DNA of 64,000 bases from Fibrobacter succinogenes (GTDB lineage Bacteria > Fibrobacterota > Fibrobacteria > Fibrobacterales > Fibrobacteraceae), in contig CADAWC010000012.1 of the NCBI GenBank assembly GCA_902791475.1, positions 1-64,000 on the forward strand, written 5' to 3'. Below, piece by piece: positions 54,976 through 63,133 of the stretch. The position numbers and the translations under genes are program-made. Each line of letters opens with the position of its first letter. Position 1 is the stretch's first letter. The notes under the pieces were generated by a model. The model saw only the letters and a list, made by a program, of their open reading frames with translations. It had not been told where the DNA came from and did no database searches.

Positions 54976-56274
54976 GTTGTTTGCAATAGGCAATGCATTT
55001 GCTGATGGCTGTGCTTTGGCTGGTGCGGGGAGTGCGGCGGGCATGGCGTCGAACAGGTCGAGTTGATCGTTCTTGGGTTTGCCCGCTATGAGCAAGGGAC
55101 GAATCATTTCGGGGTAAAGCTTGTGGAGTTCTCGCGGCACATCGCTATTGTAGATGAAGTATTTCGCGCGCTTGAGCACCACCCCCATTTTCTTCAAATG
55201 TTCGAATCTGATTTTAGAATAACGCCTTCCGCTGACAATGAGCTGTGCTGACCTCACGCCAATGCCGGGCACGCGCAAAATCATCTCGTAATCGGCGGAT
55301 TGCAAATCGACTGGGAAACATTCCGGATGGCGGAGTGCCCACATTACTTTCGGATCCAAATCCGGGTCCAGGAACGGATTTTTCTCATCGAGAATCTCGT
55401 TGTACTCGAACTTGTAAAAGCGCATGAGCCAGTCGGCCTGATAAAGCCTATGTTCGCGTAAAAGAGGCGGTTTTGTGGTAATTACGGGCAAGCGCTTGTC
55501 CGCATTTATCGGAACATACCCCGAGAAATAAACACGCTTCATTTGCTGTTGCTTGTAAAATCCTGCCGAAAGCGTCAAAATCTGGAAGTCGGTCTCCCCC
55601 GACGCTCCGACAATCATCTGCGTGCTCTGCCCTGCCGGCAAGAACTTCGGAGAATACTTGGACTTGTCCGTTTTGTATTCAAGCTTGCGTTCCGCCAAGA
55701 AATTCATCGGGCGGTAAATGGATGCAAAATTCTTTTCGGGCGCGAGGTATTGCAACTGCTTGTCCGAAGGAATTTCGATATTCACGCTGCTGCGGTCGGC
55801 ATAAAGCCCGGCCTCGAACAAAAGCCTAGAACTTGCGCCGGGAATTGCCTTTAAATGAATGTAACCGCCAAAATGGTGTACCAATCGCAATTCTTTCGCC
55901 ACCTTAATTAACAGTTCCATCGTGTAATCTGGCGAGCCTATCACGGCTGAGCTCAAAAAAAGCCCTTCAATGTAATTGCGGCGGTAAAATTCCAACGTGA
56001 GGTTAATGAGTTCTTTAGGTGTAAAAGTTGCTCGCGGGATATCGTTACTGCGTCGGTTCACGCAATAAGCACAATCGTACTTGCAGGCGTTACTGAACAG
56101 CACTTTCAATAGCGAAATGCAGCGCCCATCGGCGCTCCACGTATGGCAAATGCCCGAGCTGTGCCCGCACCCCATTCCGCCTTTTGGCGAATTGCGCTTG
56201 GAACCGCTCGACGAGCACGAAACATCGTACTTGGCGGCATCGCCTAGAATGTTCAGTTTATCGCGTAAATCCAT
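54973..56274 (-). CDS. Putative DNA modification/repair radical SAM protein (TIGR03916 type)
   Basis: 433 residues. The iron-sulfur motif is CKYDCAYCVNR (C-x3-C-x2-C) in LLKVLFSNACKYDCAYCVN. A C-terminal helix-hairpin-helix region (YEMILRVPGIGVRSAQLIVS) suggests DNA binding. It is co-encoded with the DUF4130 partner. A TATATTTA element (56326-56333) on this strand may drive both genes. Substrate unknown. Confidence 0.9.
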   Translation of the reverse strand: MDLRDKLNILGDAAKYDVSCSSSGSKRNSPKGGMGCGHSSGICHTWSADGRCISLLKVLFSNACKYDCAYCVNRRSNDIPRATFTPKELINLTLEFYRRNYIEGLFLSSAVIGSPDYTMELLIKVAKELRLVHHFGGYIHLKAIPGASSRLLFEAGLYADRSSVNIEIPSDKQLQYLAPEKNFASIYRPMNFLAERKLEYKTDKSKYSPKFLPAGQSTQMIVGASGETDFQILTLSAGFYKQQQMKRVYFSGYVPINADKRLPVITTKPPLLREHRLYQADWLMRFYKFEYNEILDEKNPFLDPDLDPKVMWALRHPECFPVDLQSADYEMILRVPGIGVRSAQLIVSGRRYSKIRFEHLKKMGVVLKRAKYFIYNSDVPRELHKLYPEMIRPLLIAGKPKNDQLDLFDAMPAALPAPAKAQPSANALPIANN

Positions 56275-56461
56275 TTTTGCCCATCGTTTTTAACGACACA
56301 CTTGTTTACTTGCCCTTTTGTTCACTAAATATAATAATAACTGCACAAAAAAGCAATCAATTTATCATTTCGGCCCATCTTTTTCATTATTTTCAAGAAA
56401 AAGACACAAAACCGATGTAAAAACGAATCTGGATTTACCTTATTTTCGGAACTAGACGCAC

Positions 56462-56845
56462 CTACTTAAACAAGCTCACAAAGCACCTTCTAAACTTATA
56501 CTTGTTCGAATATTCCACCGCATAGATGAACTCTTCTTCGCTACGAGAAAATACTAGCGGAGCAGGAACAAGCCCATCACAAGAATTCTCTGTCACGTTA
56601 AATTTTTTGTATTCGCTAACGCAAGATTTTCCGTTTGACGATACTTTAAGCATAATCGACTTTGAAAAAGCGGTAACTTCCGGATTCAAGATTTGTCATC
56701 GCACTATAGACCAATAAATCGTAAGCATTTTCATGGAAGAATTCCTGTTGTTCCGCGTCAATTCGCTCAAAATATACAACAGAGAGAACTGAGTTCGTTC
56801 CTATAGATAATAAAACCGCGAAAGAAACAACAGTCTCTTATTTTA
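56462..56845 (-). pseudogene. Frameshifted, N-terminally incomplete gene
   Basis: One minus-strand frame, open from about 56845, reads VVSFAVLLSIGTNSVLSVVY then FERIDAEQQEFFHENAYDLL and VYSAMTNLESG before a stop near 56650. The overlapping +1 frame continues as VTAFSKSIMLKVSSNGKSCV, VSEYKKFNVTENSCDGLVP and IYAVEYSNKYKFRRCFVSLF to a stop at 56462. Joining them near 56695 (AMTN to NPEV) gives a single plausible protein with an N-terminal hydrophobic segment. No start codon was found for the first part. Family unknown; pilin-like or lipoprotein origin is possible. Confidence 0.55.
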
Positions 56846-56888
56846 CATATTTCGTAAATACACCTATAATTTTTCAAATTCTGTAATT
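56841..56888 (+). promoter_or_regulatory. Twin activator sites of glnA
   Basis: TTTTACA-TATTT-CGTAAAT (56841-56859) and a weaker TTTTTCA-AATTC-TGTAATT (56870-56888), centres 29 bp apart, about 149 and 120 bp upstream of the predicted start. A further half-site TTTTACA lies at 56951. Confidence 0.65.
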
Positions 56889-56971
56889 TTCAGATCGGGT
56901 AAAAACAGCTTTCGTTCATTACATTTTTCATTTTTCGTGCAATTTCGCCATTTTACATACTTTTTTCAGTT

Positions 56972-56988
56972 TTGGCACACTTTTTGCA
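56972..56988 (+). promoter_or_regulatory. Sigma-54 promoter of glnA
   Basis: TTGGCACACTTTTTGCA, near-perfect -24/-12. Predicted start near 56999; the leader carries AAGGAG 8 bases before the ATG. Confidence 0.9.
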
Positions 56989-57030
56989 ATTAGGGCAGCG
57001 AAAAACAAAAAACAATAAGGAGTTTGCCAA

Positions 57031-59151
57031 ATGAGCAACGCATATAGATTAAAAGCAATCAAGGAAATCGCGAGCGAAGCCGCCGGCGCAAACATGGCCG
57101 CAGCACCCGCAAATATCGACTTTTACGGCGAAGACGTTTTCAACGCCGAAGCGATGCGCACCTACCTTCCGAAAGACATTTGCAAAAAGCTTTTTGCAAC
57201 TATCGATGACGGCGCACCGCTCGACCCGAGCATCGCTGGCGAAGTTGCACACGGCATGAAAAAGTGGGCCCTTGATCGCGGCGCTACTCACTTTACTCAC
57301 TGGTTCCAGCCTCTTACCGGTTCCACTGCCGAAAAGCACGACTCTTTCTTGGAACCCGAAGGCGACAAGGCTATTCTCGCTTTCAGCGGCAAGAACTTGA
57401 TCGTCGGTGAACCGGACGCATCTTCTTTCCCGAGCGGCGGCCTACGTTCCACCTTCGAAGCCCGTGGCTACACCGCCTGGGACCCGACCTCTCCGGCATT
57501 CATCAAGCGTCACGGCAACGGCGCAACCCTTTGCATCCCGACTGCATTCTGTAGCTACACTGGTGAAGCACTCGACAAGAAGACTCCGCTTCTCCGTTCT
57601 ATCCAGGCTTTGCAGAAATCCGCCGACCGCCTCATGGGCCTCTTCGGTGTTGCCCAGCAGAAGGTCACCGTCACGCTCGGTGCCGAACAGGAATACTTCC
57701 TCGTCGACAAGCGTTTCTACCTCCAGCGCCCGGACCTCTACCAGGCCGGCCGCACCTTGTTCGGTGCAGCTCCGGCAAAGCACCAGCAGATGGAAGACCA
57801 CTACTTCGGTAGCATCCCGTCCCGCATTTTGAACTTCATGAACGATGTGGAAAAGGAACTCTGGAAGCTCGGCATTCCGGCTAAGACCCGCCACAACGAA
57901 GTCGCTCCGGCTCAGTTCGAACTTGCTCCGATGTTCGAAGAAGTGAACCTCGCTTGCGACCACAACATGCAGATTATGGAAGTCCTCCGCCAGGTTGCTG
58001 ACCGCCACGGACTTGTCTGCCTCCTCCACGAAAAGCCGTTTGCTGGCATCAACGGTTCCGGTAAGCACAACAACTGGTCTGTGAACTACGGTAAGACCAA
58101 CCTCTTGAACCCGGGCAAGGACCCGCACCAGAACGCCATCTTCCTCACCACGCTCTGCGCTGTGATTTACGCCGTCGATACTCACGCTGACCTGCTCCGT
58201 ATGGCTGTTGCAAGCGCTGGTAACGACCACCGCCTTGGCGCAAACGAAGCTCCTCCGGCAATTATCTCCATGTACCTCGGCGACCAGCTTGCTGATGTCG
58301 TCGATCAGCTCGAAAAGGGTGATCCGAAGTCCAGCAAGCAGGCTGGTGCTCTCAAGCTCGGTTCCGATACTCTCCCGCCGCTCCCGCGTGACGCTACGGA
58401 CCGTAACCGTACTTCTCCGTTCGCATTCACTGGTAACAAGTTCGAATTCCGTGCACCGGGTTCTAGCCAGAGTTGCTCTGAACCGAACGTTATCCTTAAT
58501 ACGATTGTTGCAGAAGCATTCGACATCATTGCTGACAAGCTCGCCAACGTTCCTGCAGACAAGTTCCACGAAGAACTCCAGAACCTTCTCCAGAAGATCG
58601 TTAAGGAACACAAGCGCGTTATCTTCAATGGCAACGGCTATACCGACGAATGGGTTGAAGAAGCTGCAAAGCGCGGCCTCCCGAACACCCGCACTACCAT
58701 GGAAGCCCTCCAGGCACTCACCAAGAAAGAAAACGTCGCCCTCTTCGAAAAGTACGGCGTGTTCAACAAGCGCGAACTCGATTCCCGCTACGAAGTCAAC
58801 ATGGAAGACTACCACAAGAAGATTCACATCGAAGGTGAAATCGCTCGCGACATGGCTAAGGACATCATTCTCCCGCAGGCCATCGAAGCTTACTCCGCTG
58901 CTCTCAAGGCAAACGAAATGGCTCTGAACCAGGGCTTCCCGGCTCTCGATTCTTACGCCAAGCCGCTTGGCGAAATCATCAAGAAGTTACTCGCTGCTAT
59001 CGAAGTGATGGAAAAGGCTCTCGCAGGGAAGCACGAAGATATCTTGAACGGTATGCTCGACCTCCGCTTGGTTGTGGACTCTCTCGAAAAGATTGTTCCG
59101 GACGAAAAGTGGCCGCTTCCGAAGTACCGTGAGATGTTGTTCATTTACTAG
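57031..59151 (+). CDS. glnN: Glutamine synthetase type III
   Basis: 706 residues, the large GSIII form (types I and II are about 470 and 370). Signatures: [78 protein letters not shown], and [16 protein letters not shown] for ATP and metal binding. It fixes ammonium into glutamine in the cytoplasm. Type III enzymes lack the adenylylation site, so control is likely transcriptional, here by sigma-54. Codon bias is very strong. Confidence 0.97.
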   Translation: MSNAYRLKAIKEIASEAAGANMAAAPANIDFYGEDVFNAEAMRTYLPKDICKKLFATIDDGAPLDPSIAGEVAHGMKKWALDRGATHFTHWFQPLTGSTAEKHDSFLEPEGDKAILAFSGKNLIVGEPDASSFPSGGLRSTFEARGYTAWDPTSPAFIKRHGNGATLCIPTAFCSYTGEALDKKTPLLRSIQALQKSADRLMGLFGVAQQKVTVTLGAEQEYFLVDKRFYLQRPDLYQAGRTLFGAAPAKHQQMEDHYFGSIPSRILNFMNDVEKELWKLGIPAKTRHNEVAPAQFELAPMFEEVNLACDHNMQIMEVLRQVADRHGLVCLLHEKPFAGINGSGKHNNWSVNYGKTNLLNPGKDPHQNAIFLTTLCAVIYAVDTHADLLRMAVASAGNDHRLGANEAPPAIISMYLGDQLADVVDQLEKGDPKSSKQAGALKLGSDTLPPLPRDATDRNRTSPFAFTGNKFEFRAPGSSQSCSEPNVILNTIVAEAFDIIADKLANVPADKFHEELQNLLQKIVKEHKRVIFNGNGYTDEWVEEAAKRGLPNTRTTMEALQALTKKENVALFEKYGVFNKRELDSRYEVNMEDYHKKIHIEGEIARDMAKDIILPQAIEAYSAALKANEMALNQGFPALDSYAKPLGEIIKKLLAAIEVMEKALAGKHEDILNGMLDLRLVVDSLEKIVPDEKWPLPKYREMLFIY

Positions 59152-59331
59152 CCGCCAGTTGAAATGCGCGGCACTCGTAAAACGATTTAAGCACATCAAA
59201 ACCGAAGACAAAATCACTCGTCGAAAGGCGGGTGATTTTTTTGATAAACTTCTTTTTGTTGTAAAAACTTACATCGGGATTTTGTCTAAACCACTATAAA
59301 AAGTGGCAAAATGAAAATATAATTGTTGATC

Positions 59332-60951
59332 ATGAAATCAACAAAACTTTGTGCATTCTCTCTTTCCTTGCTGTTCAGTGCCGTCATGGCAACTGCAGCT
59401 GATACCGCAGGTAATTTCTTTGATGAAAACGGCGCTTACTATGGTCCGGACTGCGATAAAGAAAAAAATTATTCCGGCGCTTACTACACCGGTAATTACG
59501 AAAGCCCGTTCAAGACCGTCTTGGGTAAGACCGACGAAGAAATCCAGGAAAAAATGGATGATCTTTGGAATCACTATTTTAAGGGCGACAACAATTCCAA
59601 AGTCTATTACGACAAGGGCAATGAAGCCTACATCAAGGACATCAACAACAATGACGTCCGCTCCGAAGGTATGTCTTACGGCATGATGATTGCCGTGCAA
59701 ACCAACCACAAAGAAGAATTTGACAAACTCTGGAACTGGGCCAAGAACCACATGTGGCACAAGAGTGGCGGCTGGGACGGCTACTTCGCATGGCAACGTA
59801 ACGACAGCGGTAACGGCGGCGATGACAACTGCGCACCCGACGGCGAAATGTATTTTATGATGTCGCTCCTTTTTGCTGCGAACCGTTGGAATGACAGCAA
59901 ATACATGGACGACGCTCAGTACATCTTGAAGAAAATGTGGGATAATGGCCAGCATAGCCTTTTCAACCCGCAGCATTACGTGATTACATTCCAGCCGCAG
60001 GGTAACGAAAACAACTTCTCCGACCCGTCTTACGACTTGCCGGCATACGTTGATCTTTTTGCTCGCTGGTCCACCACCAATCAGGATAAGTGGTCTAAGG
60101 CTGCAAAGGCAACGCGCGATCACTTGTACAAATCTTCTAACCCGAAGTCCGGCTTGTTCAGCGACTACAACAACTTTGACGGAACCCCGCACGGCGTAAG
60201 CTACAATGGTAACGCCGAAAAGTACATGTACGACGCCATGCGCTGCGCTATGAACTTCGGTATGGATTACTACCTCTTCGGTGCTGATTCTGCACGCCAA
60301 GAAGAAATGGCCCGCCGCATTATCGATTTCTTTGAAAAGGACGGCTATAAGCATGCTCGTTTCAACTGGGATGGCTCTAATCCGCAGGAACAGTATACGC
60401 AGGGCGAAGCCGGTGCAAACGCCGTTGCAGCCATGGCTTTGATTAACGATTCCAAATACGATGCCGCTGTCAAGAAAAACTTGGAGTTGGCATGGAATAC
60501 GGAATTCATGACTGGTCAGTACCGTTACTACGATGGCTTGGTGCACTACCTCGCCATGCTCCACTTGAGCGGAACGTTCAAGATTTGGAAGCCGAAGCCG
60601 ACTGTCGAAGACAAGTCCGTTGAAGCAAACGAATACTGTGGCGTGAAAATTGAAAAGGACACCACATTCTACGCTTTCGAAAATTGCAAGCTCTACAAGG
60701 TCGCTGCAAAGCCGGAAACGAACGCCATTTCTGCAAAGGTCAAGTTGAACAACGCCGTGAGAGTTTGGTCCACCAATAGTGCTATCGTTATTGAAAATGC
60801 TGCAGTTGGTACCAAGTTCGCCATTACAGACGTAAATGGTCGCGTGCTCAAGTCAGCAAAGACAAGCTCCGCCATGCAAGAAGTCAGCATCAGTAGCAGA
60901 GGCAACTTCCTCGTTATCGTCGGCAACAAGACCTACAAGGTTGTGAAGTAA
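59332..60951 (+). CDS. Secreted GH8 glycoside hydrolase
   Basis: 539 residues. Signal peptide MKSTKLCAFSLSLLFSAVMA then TAADTAG. The (alpha/alpha)6 barrel has the GH8 acid Glu112 in VRSEGMSYGMM and the conserved Asp170 in APDGEMYFMM; aromatic WDGYFAWQ and FNWDGSNPQEQYTQGEAGAN segments line the cleft. About 90 C-terminal residues (FAITDVNGRVLKSAKTS, then NKTYKVVK) form a T9SS-like module. It cleaves cellulose, beta-glucan or xylo-oligosaccharides; the substrate needs assay. Set between glnA and pyrG with its own terminator. Confidence 0.92.
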   Translation: MKSTKLCAFSLSLLFSAVMATAADTAGNFFDENGAYYGPDCDKEKNYSGAYYTGNYESPFKTVLGKTDEEIQEKMDDLWNHYFKGDNNSKVYYDKGNEAYIKDINNNDVRSEGMSYGMMIAVQTNHKEEFDKLWNWAKNHMWHKSGGWDGYFAWQRNDSGNGGDDNCAPDGEMYFMMSLLFAANRWNDSKYMDDAQYILKKMWDNGQHSLFNPQHYVITFQPQGNENNFSDPSYDLPAYVDLFARWSTTNQDKWSKAAKATRDHLYKSSNPKSGLFSDYNNFDGTPHGVSYNGNAEKYMYDAMRCAMNFGMDYYLFGADSARQEEMARRIIDFFEKDGYKHARFNWDGSNPQEQYTQGEAGANAVAAMALINDSKYDAAVKKNLELAWNTEFMTGQYRYYDGLVHYLAMLHLSGTFKIWKPKPTVEDKSVEANEYCGVKIEKDTTFYAFENCKLYKVAAKPETNAISAKVKLNNAVRVWSTNSAIVIENAAVGTKFAITDVNGRVLKSAKTSSAMQEVSISSRGNFLVIVGNKTYKVVK

Positions 60952-61002
60952 TAAGACATAGAGATTCCCATTTCGTAACGGGAATGGACTCTTAAAGAAC
61001 GG

Positions 61003-61028
61003 GCGTGCAGAAATGCACGCTCTTTTTT
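61003..61028 (+). terminator. Terminator after GH8
   Basis: GCGTGCA-GAAAT-like loop-TGCACGC perfect stem then CTCTTTTTTG; another hairpin (ATTCCC / GGGAAT) precedes it. Confidence 0.85.
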
Positions 61029-61037
61029 GTAAAACGC

Positions 61038-61086
61038 AATTACATAAAATGTAAAACAAAATCTAGAAATTACATTTTATGTAAAA
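61038..61086 (+). promoter_or_regulatory. Twin activator sites of pyrG
   Basis: AATTACA-TAAAA-TGTAAAA (61038-61056) and AATTACA-TTTTA-TGTAAAA (61068-61086), both with perfect TTACA/TGTAA cores, centres 30 bp apart, about 130 and 100 bp upstream of the predicted start. Confidence 0.75.
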
Positions 61087-61149
61087 TATTTTTGTATAAC
61101 ATTTGAGTCCGTTATTGAAAATTTCGCAAAATTCGCCAAATTATCATTT

Positions 61150-61166
61150 TTGGCACACCTTTTGCT
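61150..61166 (+). promoter_or_regulatory. Sigma-54 promoter of pyrG
   Basis: TTGGCACACCTTTTGCT, near-perfect -24/-12; predicted start near 61177. Confidence 0.85.
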
Positions 61167-61181
61167 TGTAGCCACAAAAAG

Positions 61182-61200
61182 AATTACAATTTGTGTAAAT
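61182..61200 (+). promoter_or_regulatory. Third TTACA-N5-TGTAA repeat inside the pyrG leader
   Basis: AATTACA-ATTTG-TGTAAAT lies just downstream of the predicted start and before the AGGAAAATT ribosome region. A site here would block rather than activate. Confidence 0.5.
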
Positions 61201-61213
61201 TAGGAAAATTAAA

Positions 61214-62884
61214 ATGGCATTACAGCATAGATACAACGGAAAGACTAAGTTTATTATCGTCACCGGAGGCGTCATCTCCGGACTCGGCAAAGGGGTAGCG
61301 GCAGCGTCCATCGGGGCGCTGCTTTCTGCTAGAATGAAGGTGGTTCCGGTCAAGTGCGATGGTTACCTCAACACAGACCCGGGCACAATGAACCCGACCG
61401 AACATGGTGAAGTTTTTGTTTTGGATGACGGTGGCGAATGCGACATGGACTTCGGCCACTACGAACGCTTTTTGAACGTGACCGCCAAGAAAGATTGGAG
61501 CCTCACGATGGGCCGCATTTTCAAGATGATTCTCGAAAAGGAACGTCGCGGCGACTATCTTGGCCATACGGTGCAGTTCATCCCGCATGTGACCGACCTT
61601 ATCAAGGAACAGTTTTACAGAATTGCAAACCAGGAAAAAGCCGATGTGCTGTTGATTGAAATCGGCGGTACCGTAGGCGATCTCGAAAACCAGTTTTACA
61701 TCGAAGCCGCTCGCCAGCTAAGTCACGAAGTTGGCGACCACAATGCGATTTTCGTACACCTCACCTACGTCCCGATTCCGTCTGGCGTGAACGAACAGAA
61801 ATCCAAGCCCACACAGATGTCCGTGCGTGATTTGAACAAGCTCGGCATTTACCCGGAAATCGTCATCGGTCGTTGCGAAGAATATATCAAGCCGCACCTC
61901 AAGGCAAAAATCGGCTTGTTCTGCAACCTGCCAGCTGACCACATCATCTCTGGCATTGACGTGAAGCACGTTTACGAATGCCCGCTCGTTTACGATGCCG
62001 AAGGCATTCCCGAGATTCTTTCCAAGACGCTAGGCATTTACGCCCCGCCGAAACTTGATCAATGGAGCAAGCTCGTGGACGCCCTCAAGCGCAATTCCGT
62101 GAATCCGCGCAAGACGCTTACCGTTGCCATTTGCGGCAAGTACCTTGCCCTCGAAGATTCTTACGCATCTGTTGTCGAAGCGATTACACATGCCTCCGCC
62201 CATTTGGATTTGCATGCCAACATCCGCTGGGTCGATACGGAAAAAATTGAAAATGGTACCGTTTCTGTCGAAACAGCTCTCAAAGGAATCGACGCAGTCA
62301 TCGTTCCGGGTGGTTTCGGTAGCCGCGGTATCGAAGGCAAAATTCAGGTCATCCGCTACGTGCGCGAAAACAAGATCCCGTTCCTCGGCATCTGCTATGG
62401 CATGCAGCTCTCCGTCGTGGAATTTGCACGCCACGTCTGCGGCATGCAGGGTGCAGGTACGGTCGAAATGGAAAGCGAAACGAACCACGTCGAAGTTCCG
62501 GTCATTGCATTCCTCCCCGGCCAGGAACACATCAAGGATCTGGGTGCGACGATGCGCCTCGGTGGTCACGATGTCGTCATCAAGGAAAACAGCCTTGCCG
62601 CCCAGGTTTACGGTTCTACCGCCATCCGCGAACGCTTCCGCCACCGCTACGAAGTGAACCCGAATTATGTCGAACAGATTGAAAAGGGCGATCCGACCGG
62701 TGCAAATCAGCAAAAGCTCGTTTTCTCCGGAAAAGCTGCCAACGAAGACATTATGCAGATTATGGAACTCACGGACCACCCCTACTTTATGGCCTGCCAG
62801 TTCCACCCTGAACTGAAGTCCTCGCTGATCCACCCGGCACCGCTCTTCCTCGGACTCCTCAAAGCCGCAGACGAGAAAAATTAA
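61214..62884 (+). CDS. pyrG: CTP synthase
   Basis: 556 residues. N-terminal synthetase (KFIIVTGGVISGLGKGVAAA, DPGTMNPTEHGEVFVLDDGG, EIGGTVGDLE) and C-terminal glutaminase with nucleophile Cys in FLGICYGMQLSV and the His-Glu pair in CQFHPELKSSLIHPAP. It makes CTP from UTP using glutamine amide nitrogen. Control by the nitrogen operators fits its glutamine demand. carA, another glutamine amidotransferase gene, follows. Confidence 0.98.
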   Translation: MALQHRYNGKTKFIIVTGGVISGLGKGVAAASIGALLSARMKVVPVKCDGYLNTDPGTMNPTEHGEVFVLDDGGECDMDFGHYERFLNVTAKKDWSLTMGRIFKMILEKERRGDYLGHTVQFIPHVTDLIKEQFYRIANQEKADVLLIEIGGTVGDLENQFYIEAARQLSHEVGDHNAIFVHLTYVPIPSGVNEQKSKPTQMSVRDLNKLGIYPEIVIGRCEEYIKPHLKAKIGLFCNLPADHIISGIDVKHVYECPLVYDAEGIPEILSKTLGIYAPPKLDQWSKLVDALKRNSVNPRKTLTVAICGKYLALEDSYASVVEAITHASAHLDLHANIRWVDTEKIENGTVSVETALKGIDAVIVPGGFGSRGIEGKIQVIRYVRENKIPFLGICYGMQLSVVEFARHVCGMQGAGTVEMESETNHVEVPVIAFLPGQEHIKDLGATMRLGGHDVVIKENSLAAQVYGSTAIRERFRHRYEVNPNYVEQIEKGDPTGANQQKLVFSGKAANEDIMQIMELTDHPYFMACQFHPELKSSLIHPAPLFLGLLKAADEKN

Positions 62885-63133
62885 AAAGCAAAAAATCTTA
62901 AATAATGGATTGTCGTAAACCTGTCAATTTACTATAATTAGCCCCCGATGAAAAGAATGGAACTTGTTGACTTCGAACTCGCCTTCAAGGAAGCAGTTCC
63001 GACCCACAAAAAGGTCGGTTGGGTTTCAGTTTTTGACAAGACTATTCATTTTTTTAAGAGTTTTATTTTTAAGGCAAAGGCATTTAGCTTTTGCCTTTCT
63101 TTTTACCCCAACAACTGTGACGTAAGGTAAATC
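62885..63133 (+). promoter_or_regulatory. carA upstream region with a promoter and a leader hairpin
   Basis: TTGTCG at 62910 and TATAAT at 62932-62937 make a sigma-70-like promoter. The leader contains AAGGCAAA / TTTTGCCTT (about 63075-63105) followed by CTTTCTTTTT, a terminator-like hairpin 25 bases before carA. A 60-codon frame from the ATG at 62948 runs through the hairpin. Attenuation of carA by early termination is possible; the peptide itself resembles nothing known. Confidence 0.5.

Noticed and set aside
57442..58827. 461-codon frame opposite glnA
   Set aside because: Antisense shadow of a very biased gene.
62948..63130. 60-residue protein before carA
   Set aside because: It runs through a terminator-like hairpin and has no family resemblance; kept only as part of a possible leader.
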